IMG/VR virus record: IMGVR_UViG_3300050821_001088
Location: 1 to 61,138 of that record
Reading direction: 5' to 3' (one strand)
Source of the DNA: a virus
Length of the DNA: 61,138 bases
The position numbers and the translations under genes are program-made. Below are positions 24,101-31,248 of this stretch, one piece after another; position 1 is the first letter of the stretch; each line of letters starts with the position of its first letter. The notes beneath the pieces were generated by a model. That model had not been told where the DNA came from, did no database searches, and saw only the letters and a list, made by a program, of their open reading frames with translations.

Positions 24101-24471
24101 ACATCCTGAAGGTTGTAAACCATTGTGGCATTTGTAGTTGCAATAGCCACGGGATAAACGTTGGTGGAAAATCCAGTAGTGTTCGAGCCTATTACCCCGG
24201 CAACCATGTCGAGATACACATAGGTCTTCGTGTTGGCAGCCAGAGCCAATCGCTGTGTTGGTATGGTAATCGGCGTGCCCGAAACAGTGATTTGGCCTGT
24301 CCCTACGTTAAGCCAGAGTCCATTAAGCGCGGGAGCGCTGGGGAAGAAGAAGGGGTTAAACGCAGGAAGAGAAACTGCTCTTTTGGCATCAGGAACCTGC
24401 GCCAGAACCGAAGCACACAGCACCATTGCAATGACTATCTTTTTAAGCAAAGAATGTGACCGTCCCAGCAT
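18124..24471 (-). CDS. Giant tail-fibre-like protein with signal peptide
   Basis: 2115 residues from ATG 24471 (GAGGA about 8 nt upstream); the frame stays open 50 codons further into the neighbouring gene. The N-terminus S-L-L-K-K-I-V-I-A-M-V-L-C-A-S-V-L-A-Q is a signal peptide. The middle is beta-helix-like. The C-terminal third has classic phage tail-fibre elements: T-T-Q-A-Y-A-D-S-T-T-K-L-A-T-T-A-F-V and V-L-L-K-N-Q-S-T-A-S-Q-N-G-I-Y. These suggest a receptor-binding appendage. A cleavable Sec signal on such a protein is unexpected. Confidence 0.75.
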   Translation of the reverse strand: MLGRSHSLLKKIVIAMVLCASVLAQVPDAKRAVSLPAFNPFFFPSAPALNGLWLNVGTGQITVSGTPITIPTQRLALAANTKTYVYLDMVAGVIGSNTTGFSTNVYPVAIATTNATMVYNLQDVRPDVFGGGSGGGGGASGTVSPNAGNANAIADYPLAASSTTVNPNPVATVDPSGNFFGASYASNGSYVVKSSLGGGYIAPLASNTEFGILNSSGTIGECINGLACYPIPDYSIWNGAGGGGGILITATLLEPFFTSLPFIFSFYPSYTYPGGGTTLLTINGGTSYRLVKPDGTDSGTALAPNDLIQNVLAVVEWNPTLSVYQLLNPQTTSGGGGCASGCVLTAPTTSQTVIQPTATTLNENIVNKVVWATPYYNWVQSPSGSLTGGSPATVTLTPCPAGVDTSNFANGPYSAYVAGTGTAEAVAVTGGSCTPGGASGTITFTPVNSHSAGFTVGSASTGIQEAWNDGCGLNGTLQIGYCEVHLLSAESTTTPNYQVYAPVFLTTRGSRRSLFSGYGSYIQCNTRSRCFFDGTLTAGGVNHVTEGLTVQSGLTIDGTQILDVTAASGTYTVHTNTHPFSMTANAGGPDYVDVNFYVNTGAVGSNHIHGIFPLASVPDNTHFTFTVGSTTFANAPAFGWAALENAIIEDNANDSIYRDIHTRGPNSTTFLFSYGLVFDNDQKATVDNFTVGGPFMCLVSGSGFCGTAIYARGDQSNASVVTVQNSDISMACGGNGILALSGNGFTIKDSVVQGGTQWNIFMSPGLVGVAQENVYEEAGISCTNQLYGSSTLPTNPSAGTFIGPGGHAQIVGAGAYPIGGELPIFVTGGASGNTRNYFVVAHQAAQSFTSAILPIGQAIPTSGAVSIPLTWPNLAFGQGTSLNAVYGAITWDILVTTGTSITPLYGTGNFALTAGLTATCGNNGMCSFTDTQPALTSYTVAEPNWFPSLWYWPGSLVSSAAVISIDELRTNYISTWGTNSSGLTASMCGAFFSDFTGTSMQAPESVTCSSSDPDYTIAGQIATVMQSTNQSNSSSASQKGILNLSASSGNSDFLTIQDSNKFKTAATPYYRPAWDAADLAFGSDCSGANGCMTIRAGQTLHEYINNVGDGSSWVEGLSSTFKTLKLPLDLTSQSIVTEVANASSTGTTLNKLAKLTGAPSTVVLAATTDTAGVLGICVGNCTTTGNAQIATEGQVSCAFDGATTADDYVQISTSIAGDCTDAGVLNPPASGQIIGRVLSTNGGAGTYNIIKYPPDLSAGSSGSFTNPMTTLGDIIIENAVPTPSRLPGPTTPNGVPQLLTDTPSGGAAALESWALPGVTVDTQSSSAFTVAATDRVENLQSTNSTGSTAVAIPQAGSTSFGSGFAFVHTNTGSVVATDTPTTSAINGNATAKLVGAVAGHNPEAMFWWSDNANYWGAEILPTDANGRLGCEGFMALTGDATNTAGTCAMTVGAINGTTVPTSAKLLGTNGSAQPIAAALTSAHLYVGNGSNLPVDVAASGDVTLANTGAFTVTQVEGAAIPASSFFLGSNSSSQLIAAQPFVVNAKTATYQVLAADFAGCKTIPAASGTFTVTLVASGSQPPSGQCIWVENYGSGVVTVARSGQNINGTASNITLPVGSASAPSGAFVYSDGTNYEAFVFAPAASSSVNSITGDGTIISNSASTGSVTLTLANAGAGTVLANSGTSAAAPSYISTPVLGKSGTAGTIGFGNATSGIVTLGTVAGALGTVTASLPANTGIIAELNLAQSWTAAQALGSSTATTQAYADSTTKLATTAFVAAAITGSNAATAVLIATTANLTGTYVQVGGGIGDTFTITATGTTTIDGVAITAIGQPVLLKNQSTASQNGIYAVTVVGTTGVSTVFTRALDYDTVADVNNTGPIFVQSGTANAITSWLLTSQVTSIGSAGSSLTYSQSSSNPANLVLAVSPGAGIAHFAGSTQTVTSSAIVAADITNNTITGTQLASSLALVTPNIGAATGTSLIATGIVDGKAPVTITTGTTATLGAATYSSGYTFNQEATAGTGVTYTLPATATGLQYCVRNSIVSGTGAADTGVLTVYPPASSYVILNGVRNTIGGGGTHGVASGGAAGDSACFVAIDATDWEVYVQRGTWTAN

Positions 24472-24913
24472 CCGCAGTCCTCGGGTGTTCGTCTTTCCTG
24501 TGTACAATGTTTTCCATGAACCAGGGCCGAATTGGAAGTTGTAAATTTGCATAGAATAAAGCCCTTTGAGGAATCCCCTTCCCTCCAGCCTTCCTAACAT
24601 CCGCCGCCACAGTGATGTCATCTTTCAGGCTTCCGTCGTAGATTGACGTGCATTGTCCGTGTAACCAGCGGAAAGTGGAATCCCAGATGTCTATATAGGA
24701 ACGAAAGTCCATCTCGGAAATGAGACTGGAAGAGTGAATATCCGCATCGGCCAAAAGCCTCAACCACTCGCCCCCCTGCCATCCAGACTCCACGCGGTTC
24801 CTGATCACATGGGCTATGCCTTGCATCACTGGGCGGCATCCCGGCGCTAAACGACGACCCTCCCTGAATGAGAACATCGTTAACTGACATATTGTGATTT
24901 CAGCGGCGTTCAT
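24443..24913 (-). CDS. SleB/CwlJ-like cell wall hydrolase
   Basis: 156 residues. The pattern F-R-E-G-R-R-L-A-P, then G-I-A-H-V-I-R-N-R-V-E-S-G-W-Q-G-G, fits the SleB-type hydrolase family (lytic-transglycosylase-like), with Glu17 a candidate catalytic residue. The C-terminal half has D-I-T-V-A-A-D-V-R-K and A-L-F-Y-A-N-L. In short-tailed phages such enzymes either help lysis or open the wall during entry. It lies just downstream of the internal-virion module and overlaps the giant fibre gene by 29 bp. Confidence 0.7.
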   Translation of the reverse strand: MNAAEITICQLTMFSFREGRRLAPGCRPVMQGIAHVIRNRVESGWQGGEWLRLLADADIHSSSLISEMDFRSYIDIWDSTFRWLHGQCTSIYDGSLKDDITVAADVRKAGGKGIPQRALFYANLQLPIRPWFMENIVHRKDEHPRTADAGTVTFFA

Positions 24914-24989
24914 CTGAACCGTGCAATAGAATTACGACGATTGCTAGAGCGGCAATCAGGAAAAAGATTAGGTAGTTCAAGGCGTCCAA
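24900..24989 (-). CDS. 29-residue membrane peptide
   Basis: From TTG 24989 (or TTG 24980) to a TGA at 24902-24900: one transmembrane helix (L-I-F-F-L-I-A-A-L-A-I-V-V-I-L-L) with a charged end S-D-E-R-R. It bridges two genes and overlaps both. Could be a tiny holin or a chance frame; no strong ribosome site. Confidence 0.35.
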   Translation of the reverse strand: MDALNYLIFFLIAALAIVVILLHGSDERR

Positions 24990-25759
24990 ATCCTGGATTC
25001 TTCCAGCCTTTGCTGCTTTCCGCTCATAACGTCCTGCGGAATCTCATACTGATATTTATCTGCCCGCAAGAAATCGAATCGGTTCTGGCAGTCGCAGGCT
25101 TCCTTTCGGCACACTCCACATTTCCCATTCCTGATCTCCCAGAGCTGCCTATACCAAGGTTCTGAGCGGAATGTATTAGGCTTTCCAAAGATCAGATCGC
25201 ACTGGGCTTCCGTGATGAAGTCGCCCTTAATGCAGGCCAGCAAGACAGTTCTCCAGCCTCGGTAGCGCTCCCTTGTTGGAAGGCCGTGAATGTCCACCTT
25301 GAGTTGACTCCATTCGGGCATGACCGTTTGTACCGATGTTCCACTGTATTTCGGCTTGCCATCCTGAACAAAGCCTAAACCCTGAAGCCCTAGAATCTGG
25401 CGCTCGGCCACGAAAGCATCGGGCCTGATCTTCTGCAAGAGTCCGAGGAATTCGCCAATGTTCAGAATCCGCCCCGGTATCCATTGCACAAAGTCTTGCT
25501 GGTGATTAAAGCGGAACTTCCTGACTGCATTGGTACTTTCTTCTCTGAGGCGAAGAGTTTCTTCGTTAACTTCATCAATCAGCTTGGCATCCTGCGCCCG
25601 CTTTTCACAGTCGAGAACGGCGGGGTCATCATAGCGCGGATCGTGGGTATCGTCCTCGGCAAAGCCCTGGCCGGGAATGTCGTCTCGCACTATTGTTGCC
25701 CCGCGAGCCTTGGCTTCTTCTATGGAAACTGCTGGTTTCTTGATGATTAGGTCTGTCAT
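24977..25759 (-). CDS. Hypothetical protein of the virion module
   Basis: 260 residues, ATGA overlap with the upstream gene. N-terminal charged helix (S-I-E-E-A-K-A-R-G), a central W-I-P-G-R-I-L-N-I-G-E-F-L-G-L-L segment and a C-terminal Cys cluster (C-G-V-C-R-K-E-A-C-D-C) that may bind zinc. No family recognised. Position suggests a minor virion or assembly role. Confidence 0.65.
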   Translation of the reverse strand: MTDLIIKKPAVSIEEAKARGATIVRDDIPGQGFAEDDTHDPRYDDPAVLDCEKRAQDAKLIDEVNEETLRLREESTNAVRKFRFNHQQDFVQWIPGRILNIGEFLGLLQKIRPDAFVAERQILGLQGLGFVQDGKPKYSGTSVQTVMPEWSQLKVDIHGLPTRERYRGWRTVLLACIKGDFITEAQCDLIFGKPNTFRSEPWYRQLWEIRNGKCGVCRKEACDCQNRFDFLRADKYQYEIPQDVMSGKQQRLEESRIWTP

Positions 25760-27585
25760 TGCAGTAATTCCTTGGCGACTTTGTACCCTGTTGCGCCAAC
25801 GGCTCCTCCGGCAGCATATGCCGCGCCCTTCTTCAAATACCCGACCGCGCTTTGGCGTAAAGCCTGCTTATTGATGTACATTCGCAAGCGATCTACGTCT
25901 GCACCGAATATCTTCTGTTGTGCGTCTGGCCGAAGTCTCTCAAACTGATTCCTGACGGAATTCCAATCGGTTATGCCCTTCGATCCACCCGTAATGGTCC
26001 CCTTAGCTTTGGTAGCGTTTTCCACCATCGTCTTCAATGCCTGCTTGCCCGTAGCTTCCGTTGGGACGCCCTTGGTCGGTACGAAATCTTTAATCTCTTG
26101 GGCTGCTATTTGGGCGCTGTCTATGGAGTGGGTAAAATTGTCTGCACCCTTTGAACCCAAGGCATTCTCTAGGCGAGAAGGGCCGCCAGTTTTGGGGACA
26201 TCACTCAATCGGGAAACTCGATTTGACAAGGCGGTAGGATCGACGGTTTCCTGAACTACCCCACCCTCCACCGTTCTTTTGGTAGACGCCTTGACCGCAT
26301 TGTTCAGATCATGTAGAGCCATACCCTTCCTGTAATTGGCGTTGGCCTTATCAATGATTTTGGGATCGACCTTTCCTCCAGCCTTAATGTCCTCGATCAT
26401 CTGAGATTGCAGGGTTTCTATTTCATTGCGCTTTAGTTCTAGTTTTTCGTAGGTGTCATCGTCTATTCCATTAACCTCGTCCATTCTGGTCTGGATATTG
26501 TCAATTTGATCTTTAAATCTTTGCCAGCGACCGCCAGACGCTTCATCCAATGCTTTGTAATCGGCCTGCGAACTCTTGATGACCTCTCTCCCCGTAGTTC
26601 CGACTGCATCCCGAATAGATGCTGGCTTGCTATATGGAACCCCAGATTCCTTGGCGGCCTGCTTGGAAATATCGTGGATTCTGCTTTGGAATTCTGGCTG
26701 AATATTTTCCCCGGACGGAGCCACAGTTGTCGGCATTCCTTCCGAAGCAGGAGCGCCTTCTGCAATGCCGGAACCCTCTACTGCCTTGCTGACCTGCGAT
26801 GCGACAGGTCCTTCTGTCGAAGTCGAGGGGGATGGCTCTGGTTTTTTGGCGTCCAATTCTGCCTGCTTGCTCTGAAATGATTCTGGGGCGGCCTCCGATT
26901 CCTCTATGACCGAAGCCCCCTTTGTTCTTTTCATTAATTCCGGAGAAAGCGCCATAACACCCGTAATGACTGCATGGGCTATGGTGTCAGGATTAGGAGA
27001 TTTAATCGCTTGGTCAAAAGCATCACTCACGAGATTGGCTATTGGCGCAATGCCAGCAACATGCTGAACGGTGGCCAGATGATCTCCGGCCTTCATGTCC
27101 TCCCTGGACGCTTCGAGATTTCTGGCGCTGGAATCCCATTGCTGCTTAAGTAATTGCGAGACGGGGTGATTTTCGACAATGTTTTGCGTTGCATTTCTAA
27201 GCCAGTGTTGAGCCTCTGGCACATTCCCAAGCTTTAGCGCCGTCCACCCCTTTCCGAAATCATCCTTCGCCTCTTGAGAAGCTCCATACCCGAATATTTG
27301 ATCTAGTAACTGTTTTCCGCTTTCGGCTGTTTTCCCTATGTCTTTATATGCAGCTACCGCAGTTTGGCCGATTCCGGTTCCCAGGTTTTCAAATTTACTT
27401 AATGTGTCATTGGGGGGTGCAGATTGTCCAGTCGAGGTGGAGTCAATCGCGGTCGCCTTGCTCATATCAAATAGCGGGGCAGGAGTGGTTGGCGTCTGCC
27501 CCGCACTGGAGGGGGCGGCTGTTGATGCAGCCGGGGCAGGTAGAGGCCGAGCTTGCGACATATCGAAAATGGGTTGCGTAGCTAT
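25756..27585 (-). CDS. Internal virion-like protein with probable ATA start
   Basis: About 609 residues if read from ATA 27585; 601 from the first ATG at 27561. ATA is preferred because AGGAG lies 7 nt upstream. It also overlaps the previous stop (ATAG), like the ATGA junctions elsewhere, and the ATG at 27561 has no ribosome site. The residues gained (A-T-Q-P-I-F-D before M-S-Q) mirror an internal P-L-F-D-M-S-K. The protein is helical and Ala/Gln-rich, with a Gly-rich hydrophobic C-terminus (A-A-G-G-A-V-G-A-T-G-Y). This fits ejected internal proteins of short-tailed phages. Confidence 0.65.
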   Translation of the reverse strand: MATQPIFDMSQARPLPAPAASTAAPSSAGQTPTTPAPLFDMSKATAIDSTSTGQSAPPNDTLSKFENLGTGIGQTAVAAYKDIGKTAESGKQLLDQIFGYGASQEAKDDFGKGWTALKLGNVPEAQHWLRNATQNIVENHPVSQLLKQQWDSSARNLEASREDMKAGDHLATVQHVAGIAPIANLVSDAFDQAIKSPNPDTIAHAVITGVMALSPELMKRTKGASVIEESEAAPESFQSKQAELDAKKPEPSPSTSTEGPVASQVSKAVEGSGIAEGAPASEGMPTTVAPSGENIQPEFQSRIHDISKQAAKESGVPYSKPASIRDAVGTTGREVIKSSQADYKALDEASGGRWQRFKDQIDNIQTRMDEVNGIDDDTYEKLELKRNEIETLQSQMIEDIKAGGKVDPKIIDKANANYRKGMALHDLNNAVKASTKRTVEGGVVQETVDPTALSNRVSRLSDVPKTGGPSRLENALGSKGADNFTHSIDSAQIAAQEIKDFVPTKGVPTEATGKQALKTMVENATKAKGTITGGSKGITDWNSVRNQFERLRPDAQQKIFGADVDRLRMYINKQALRQSAVGYLKKGAAYAAGGAVGATGYKVAKELLQ

Positions 27586-29360
27586 GGGGCCACTCCTAAA
27601 TCAGCCGTCCCTGCCGCATTCGTATAGTGATTTTTTCCATCTGGTCCGGGAACAATGTGCGTGGCTCCAGCAGGCGGAGGCGCTGTTGCTACACTCCGTT
27701 GAGCATATTCTGGATCAAGTGCCGCTCGCGCCGCTTTGCCCTTGGCGTCAATATCCGGCATCTGGGCTTCATAGGCTTTGCTAGGAGCAGCGTTCTTCCA
27801 TTGTTGCTCGTATTCGTCTAACTTTCTGCCCATCGACTGAACCTGCGTAGTGATGGCCGCGTGGCGGTTTCCGGGCAAGGTAGAGCCGAGGGTGTCCTTA
27901 TAGGCCTGGATCGCCGGTATCGTGACATCCCCGTAGAACTTGGCCAGTTCAGGAGCAACCGTATCCAGTTTATTGTGGTACTTCGTCCATGCTGGCGTAT
28001 GGGGGATGTGGCTTGCTGGAGTGTTTAGTTCGTCCAGTTCGTGCAAGTGCGAGAGGGCCGTGCCGCCAGAGTTCATGGCATATCCAGCGGTCCCCGGCTT
28101 AGTTGATTCAAACTGCTTCACGGCATCCGTGTAGGCTTCTATTTTGGACCCATCAAAGTCCGGGTATTCTTTAGCGACGGCGGCCATCAATTCCGGTTTG
28201 CGAGCCAAGACGTATCCCAATCGGCCAACTGGCATCTTGCCTTCGCCAATTTCTTTTACTAACGGATTGTCGCCAGTAACAGTCTGGGATTCCCGTAATT
28301 TCTGCTCTGCTCTGGCAGCACCTGCCTGTGCATTCTCTAGACCAATCTTGGCGATTCCTTCTTTAAGTTTTTGGGCCGTCTCCTTGTTTCCGTTGTAGGT
28401 ATCTAGGGCTAATTTTTCGGATAAGCTGTATTGATCCCATGTCGTACTCGGCATGGCTTTTTCTTCTTTGAGGGTTACCGTGTTCGTCTTGGGATCAAGG
28501 ACGGCGCGATGGACAATCATCCCTTCGCCAATGGCGCTATCGCCGGTCCCTTTTGGAATCTTTACGGCGTCAAACCCTCCCTTGGGGTTAGGTAGAAGCT
28601 GAATATCATTATGGGCCAAATCTACCGCGTATTGCTTCATCGCGGCGGGACCAACAGCCTCAAGATGGTCGTTGATGTCGTTATTGGAGTCGAAGTGCTG
28701 TATAACCTCCACTCCAGGCTGATTCAGTATCTTCTGCCTTGCATTAACGATAGCCAGTTGTTTTTGGTCGAAATCTAGGTTGGCGGATTTCATATCCAGT
28801 GCCCAACGAGCAGATTCTTGGGATGCCTTGGCTAAACTCGCCTGAGTCAGAAGTTTCTGCTGTTGTGCCGCATTGGTAGATCGTACATTTTGAGACTGAG
28901 CAAGGGTATTTTCTTGTTGCTGCTGTTGAAACTGCTGTGTTGCCTGCGCTCCTGCCGCCGCTGCCTTGCCCAAGTGTCCCGGACCATGCTGGCCTGCTCC
29001 TGCTGCCATAGCCCGCAGATACATGGATGAAGTATTGGCAATGCGCTCGGAGCGGGATAAGGGGACCTTCTCAATTGCACCCGTCTGTGGATTGACCTGA
29101 GTTGTAGTTGACGGTCCGCCAAGAACCTCCCCCACCGCATGGAGAATGTCCGACATCAGCGACTTCTTGGGCTGAAGTTCCGCCGTGGAAGTTTGTTCAG
29201 GAAGGGTTGCCTGATGCTCTGCCTGGGCTTGCTGGGCTGCTTGCGGAGGCGGAGCCTGTCCTTGGGCGGGGGGTCCTACTGCCGGAGCCGGGGCCGTGGT
29301 TCCAGAGAGTGAGCCAGCAGCCGCATCCATTACATCAGGAACAACTCCAGGCGTGCCCAT
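27582..29360 (-). CDS. Internal virion-like protein
   Basis: 592 residues. A Pro/Ala/Gln-rich disordered N-terminus is followed by a poly-Gln stretch and long helices (for example N-A-A-Q-Q-Q-K-L-L-T-Q-A-S-L-A-K-A), with no catalytic motif. Large, low-complexity helical proteins at this location are typically internal (ejection) proteins. TAATG overlap with the gene upstream. Confidence 0.6.
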   Translation of the reverse strand: MGTPGVVPDVMDAAAGSLSGTTAPAPAVGPPAQGQAPPPQAAQQAQAEHQATLPEQTSTAELQPKKSLMSDILHAVGEVLGGPSTTTQVNPQTGAIEKVPLSRSERIANTSSMYLRAMAAGAGQHGPGHLGKAAAAGAQATQQFQQQQQENTLAQSQNVRSTNAAQQQKLLTQASLAKASQESARWALDMKSANLDFDQKQLAIVNARQKILNQPGVEVIQHFDSNNDINDHLEAVGPAAMKQYAVDLAHNDIQLLPNPKGGFDAVKIPKGTGDSAIGEGMIVHRAVLDPKTNTVTLKEEKAMPSTTWDQYSLSEKLALDTYNGNKETAQKLKEGIAKIGLENAQAGAARAEQKLRESQTVTGDNPLVKEIGEGKMPVGRLGYVLARKPELMAAVAKEYPDFDGSKIEAYTDAVKQFESTKPGTAGYAMNSGGTALSHLHELDELNTPASHIPHTPAWTKYHNKLDTVAPELAKFYGDVTIPAIQAYKDTLGSTLPGNRHAAITTQVQSMGRKLDEYEQQWKNAAPSKAYEAQMPDIDAKGKAARAALDPEYAQRSVATAPPPAGATHIVPGPDGKNHYTNAAGTADLGVAP

Positions 29361-29770
29361 TATTTGGCTTCCACGAAGAACGAAATTGGAGTGCGCTCGT
29401 TTACCGCCTTATCATCGAGCACGTCTTGCAGGAATTCTATTACATTGCGGATATTCACAGAACGGAAGGTTTTACAGAGTTCCGCCAACGAGGAATCGGG
29501 CGTGATCTTCCCATTTGCACCATAGGCTGCCGGGGCGCTGTGTTCTTCCGTTTTTCCCTCACACTTCATGCGAAGATTCGCTACCAAGGCTTGATGTCCT
29601 GCATGGTAGGAATTGAATACCCGAAGCCCTTCCTCGTTGACTACATTCACTTTTGTAACGGAGTGCGCTCGCAGCATTCCGGGGTTTAAGGTTCGGCAGG
29701 CATCGGAGAACACTTCAAACGCCTGATGTTCCCGAGCTATGCTTATCGCAAGTGCCTCAATGCGAAGCAT
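29360..29770 (-). CDS. Hypothetical protein of the virion module
   Basis: 136 residues, alternating helix and loop; starts I-E-A-L-A-I-S-I-A-R-E-H-Q-A-F-E-V-F. Overlaps the Hint-domain gene by 14 bp. No signal, no membrane segment, no recognised motif. Confidence 0.6.
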   Translation of the reverse strand: MLRIEALAISIAREHQAFEVFSDACRTLNPGMLRAHSVTKVNVVNEEGLRVFNSYHAGHQALVANLRMKCEGKTEEHSAPAAYGANGKITPDSSLAELCKTFRSVNIRNVIEFLQDVLDDKAVNERTPISFFVEAK

Positions 29771-30869
29771 TTAATCTGTCGCCTATCTGATCCCACTTGT
29801 CCATGCTGACATGCCGTTCGGCTTCGCCAACACCCAAGGCCCAGACGCCATCGGCACGGTAGGTGTGCGATCCATCTGTGATGACATTGAAGACTTCATC
29901 TTGGCCGTCATATTGGACGCTGATGATCTTGGCACTGCCATTCCCGGTAACAACCGTTTTCCCCAAAGAAAACATAGCAACCGTGAATCCGCCAAACGGT
30001 AAAGCAAAGGCGTGGACTCTGGAGGTTCGCGTAACAAATCCATTATCCGTAATCACGCGCAGAATCGGATTGCTGGCAGTCTGAATTTCTTCGATGGTTT
30101 GCGGCTCTCCGTCTATGCCCAAGAGTCGATCACCAACCTTCAGCATTTCCACAAACCGCTCGCTACCGTCTGCCATTAGATAGAGCGACCCCTTGGCTGG
30201 ACAGAATGCCGATCCTACCGATGCCCCCCCCCCAAGAGCCGCACCAGCAAGATTCATCCAAGAGCTATCGGCCTGATTCACTTCGTTTGCCGTAGTTGCT
30301 GCTGCTGATCCAGCCCCAGTTGTCGCATTGGCGAACGCTGCGGGATTGTATTGCCCCGCTACGCCTCCGAGGACGCCAGCAGCTTCCAGATAATTCTGTC
30401 GCCCCGTGGCATAATCCTCGGCCATGATGTTCGACTCGATACCCGCTTCCTGCTGTGCAGCAGTCGAGGCCAACTGCTCTTGTTGCTGCATCTTGGCTCC
30501 TGAAGGAATATAGCTAGTTCCACCACCCTGCGTGCCTTGTGCTTCAGCCAGAGCCTTGGAGGCGTTGCTGTAGCCCTGCCCTGTGCCCGTGGTGGCTTGA
30601 CCTTCTAGATTCTGGAGTTCCGCCTGCGAGAAGCCTTGCTGATTGATTCCCAAATTTAAAGTTGGAAGGAAGGACATAGTTAAAGCAGTTAGGATTTTCT
30701 GATTGGCCGCGAATGTTTGCGTATACTGGGCAGACATCTCTTTGTACATGGCAGTTTGGGCAGCTTGTAAATCTTCTTGTGTAGAGCTCGCACCGCAACC
30801 TCCAGAGACAGACCGCCCTTCGGCTAGATATAGCTCTATGGTTTTATGCCAAGATGAGTTCATAGTCAT
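29757..30869 (-). CDS. Internal virion protein with C-terminal Hint domain
   Basis: 370 residues from ATG 30869. Residues 1-220 are Ala/Gln-rich with a hydrophobic segment, as in small internal or core virion proteins. From Cys223 the sequence is a Hint (Hedgehog/intein) fold: C-P-A-K-G-S-L-Y-L-M-A-D-G-S, K-V-G-D-R-L-L-G-I-D, then a block-B-like T-R-T-S-R-V-H-A-F (His286), and V-F-N-V-I-T-D-G-S-H-T-Y-R-A-D-G-V. The terminal His-Asn expected of a splicing intein is absent and only about 25 residues follow. N-terminal cleavage (Hedgehog-like or BIL-type) is therefore possible; splicing is not expected. Confidence 0.8.
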   Translation of the reverse strand: MTMNSSWHKTIELYLAEGRSVSGGCGASSTQEDLQAAQTAMYKEMSAQYTQTFAANQKILTALTMSFLPTLNLGINQQGFSQAELQNLEGQATTGTGQGYSNASKALAEAQGTQGGGTSYIPSGAKMQQQEQLASTAAQQEAGIESNIMAEDYATGRQNYLEAAGVLGGVAGQYNPAAFANATTGAGSAAATTANEVNQADSSWMNLAGAALGGGASVGSAFCPAKGSLYLMADGSERFVEMLKVGDRLLGIDGEPQTIEEIQTASNPILRVITDNGFVTRTSRVHAFALPFGGFTVAMFSLGKTVVTGNGSAKIISVQYDGQDEVFNVITDGSHTYRADGVWALGVGEAERHVSMDKWDQIGDRLNASH

Positions 30870-31248
30870 TCGATTCCCCAACCCTAGAAAACTCAAAGCA
30901 GCTCCTACAGAATCCGACCAACGAAGGGCTTTTGCTCTCAAACACCATGCGCCGAATTCCAGCCTTTATGACTCGATCTTTGAACTCAGGCCATGCCCTC
31001 AATAGAGTCTTGCCGCTCCGCACAAAACTAGGCCCGAACTGAATATGTAATCTCACTGAATCGGGCGGTTCAGAATCAAGCCTGACGTATAACCCCGGCC
31101 CATACAGATCGCCAATCACCATTGCCAAAGCATGATCCGAGAAGAAGAACTCCGCGCTCATGCCCTTCTCTTTGTGCTCCTCATCGTTCATGATCCATTC
31201 CATGATGGTTTCTTTATCGCTCTCTACTGGCTTGCGAAAGCTAATCAT
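30844..31248 (-). CDS. GNAT-like protein of podovirus virion modules
   Basis: 134 residues, ATGA overlap. Begins I-S-F-R-K-P-V-E-S-D, and has the beta-alpha layout of acetyltransferase-like proteins, with G-L-Y-V-R-L-D and G-I-R-R-M-V-F-E-S. The usual acetyl-CoA loop is not clear. T7-like phages carry a comparable inactive GNAT-like gene (gp13) beside internal proteins. An enzymatic role is doubtful. Confidence 0.6.
   Translation of the reverse strand: MISFRKPVESDKETIMEWIMNDEEHKEKGMSAEFFFSDHALAMVIGDLYGPGLYVRLDSEPPDSVRLHIQFGPSFVRSGKTLLRAWPEFKDRVIKAGIRRMVFESKSPSLVGFCRSCFEFSRVGESNDYELILA

Noticed and set aside
11067-24471. A diversity-generating retroelement acting on the fibre-like genes
   Set aside because: No reverse transcriptase, accessory gene or template/variable repeat pair is seen anywhere in the window.
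29757-30869. A full splicing intein
   Set aside because: No C-terminal His-Asn junction and no substantial C-extein; only about 25 residues follow the last Hint strand.
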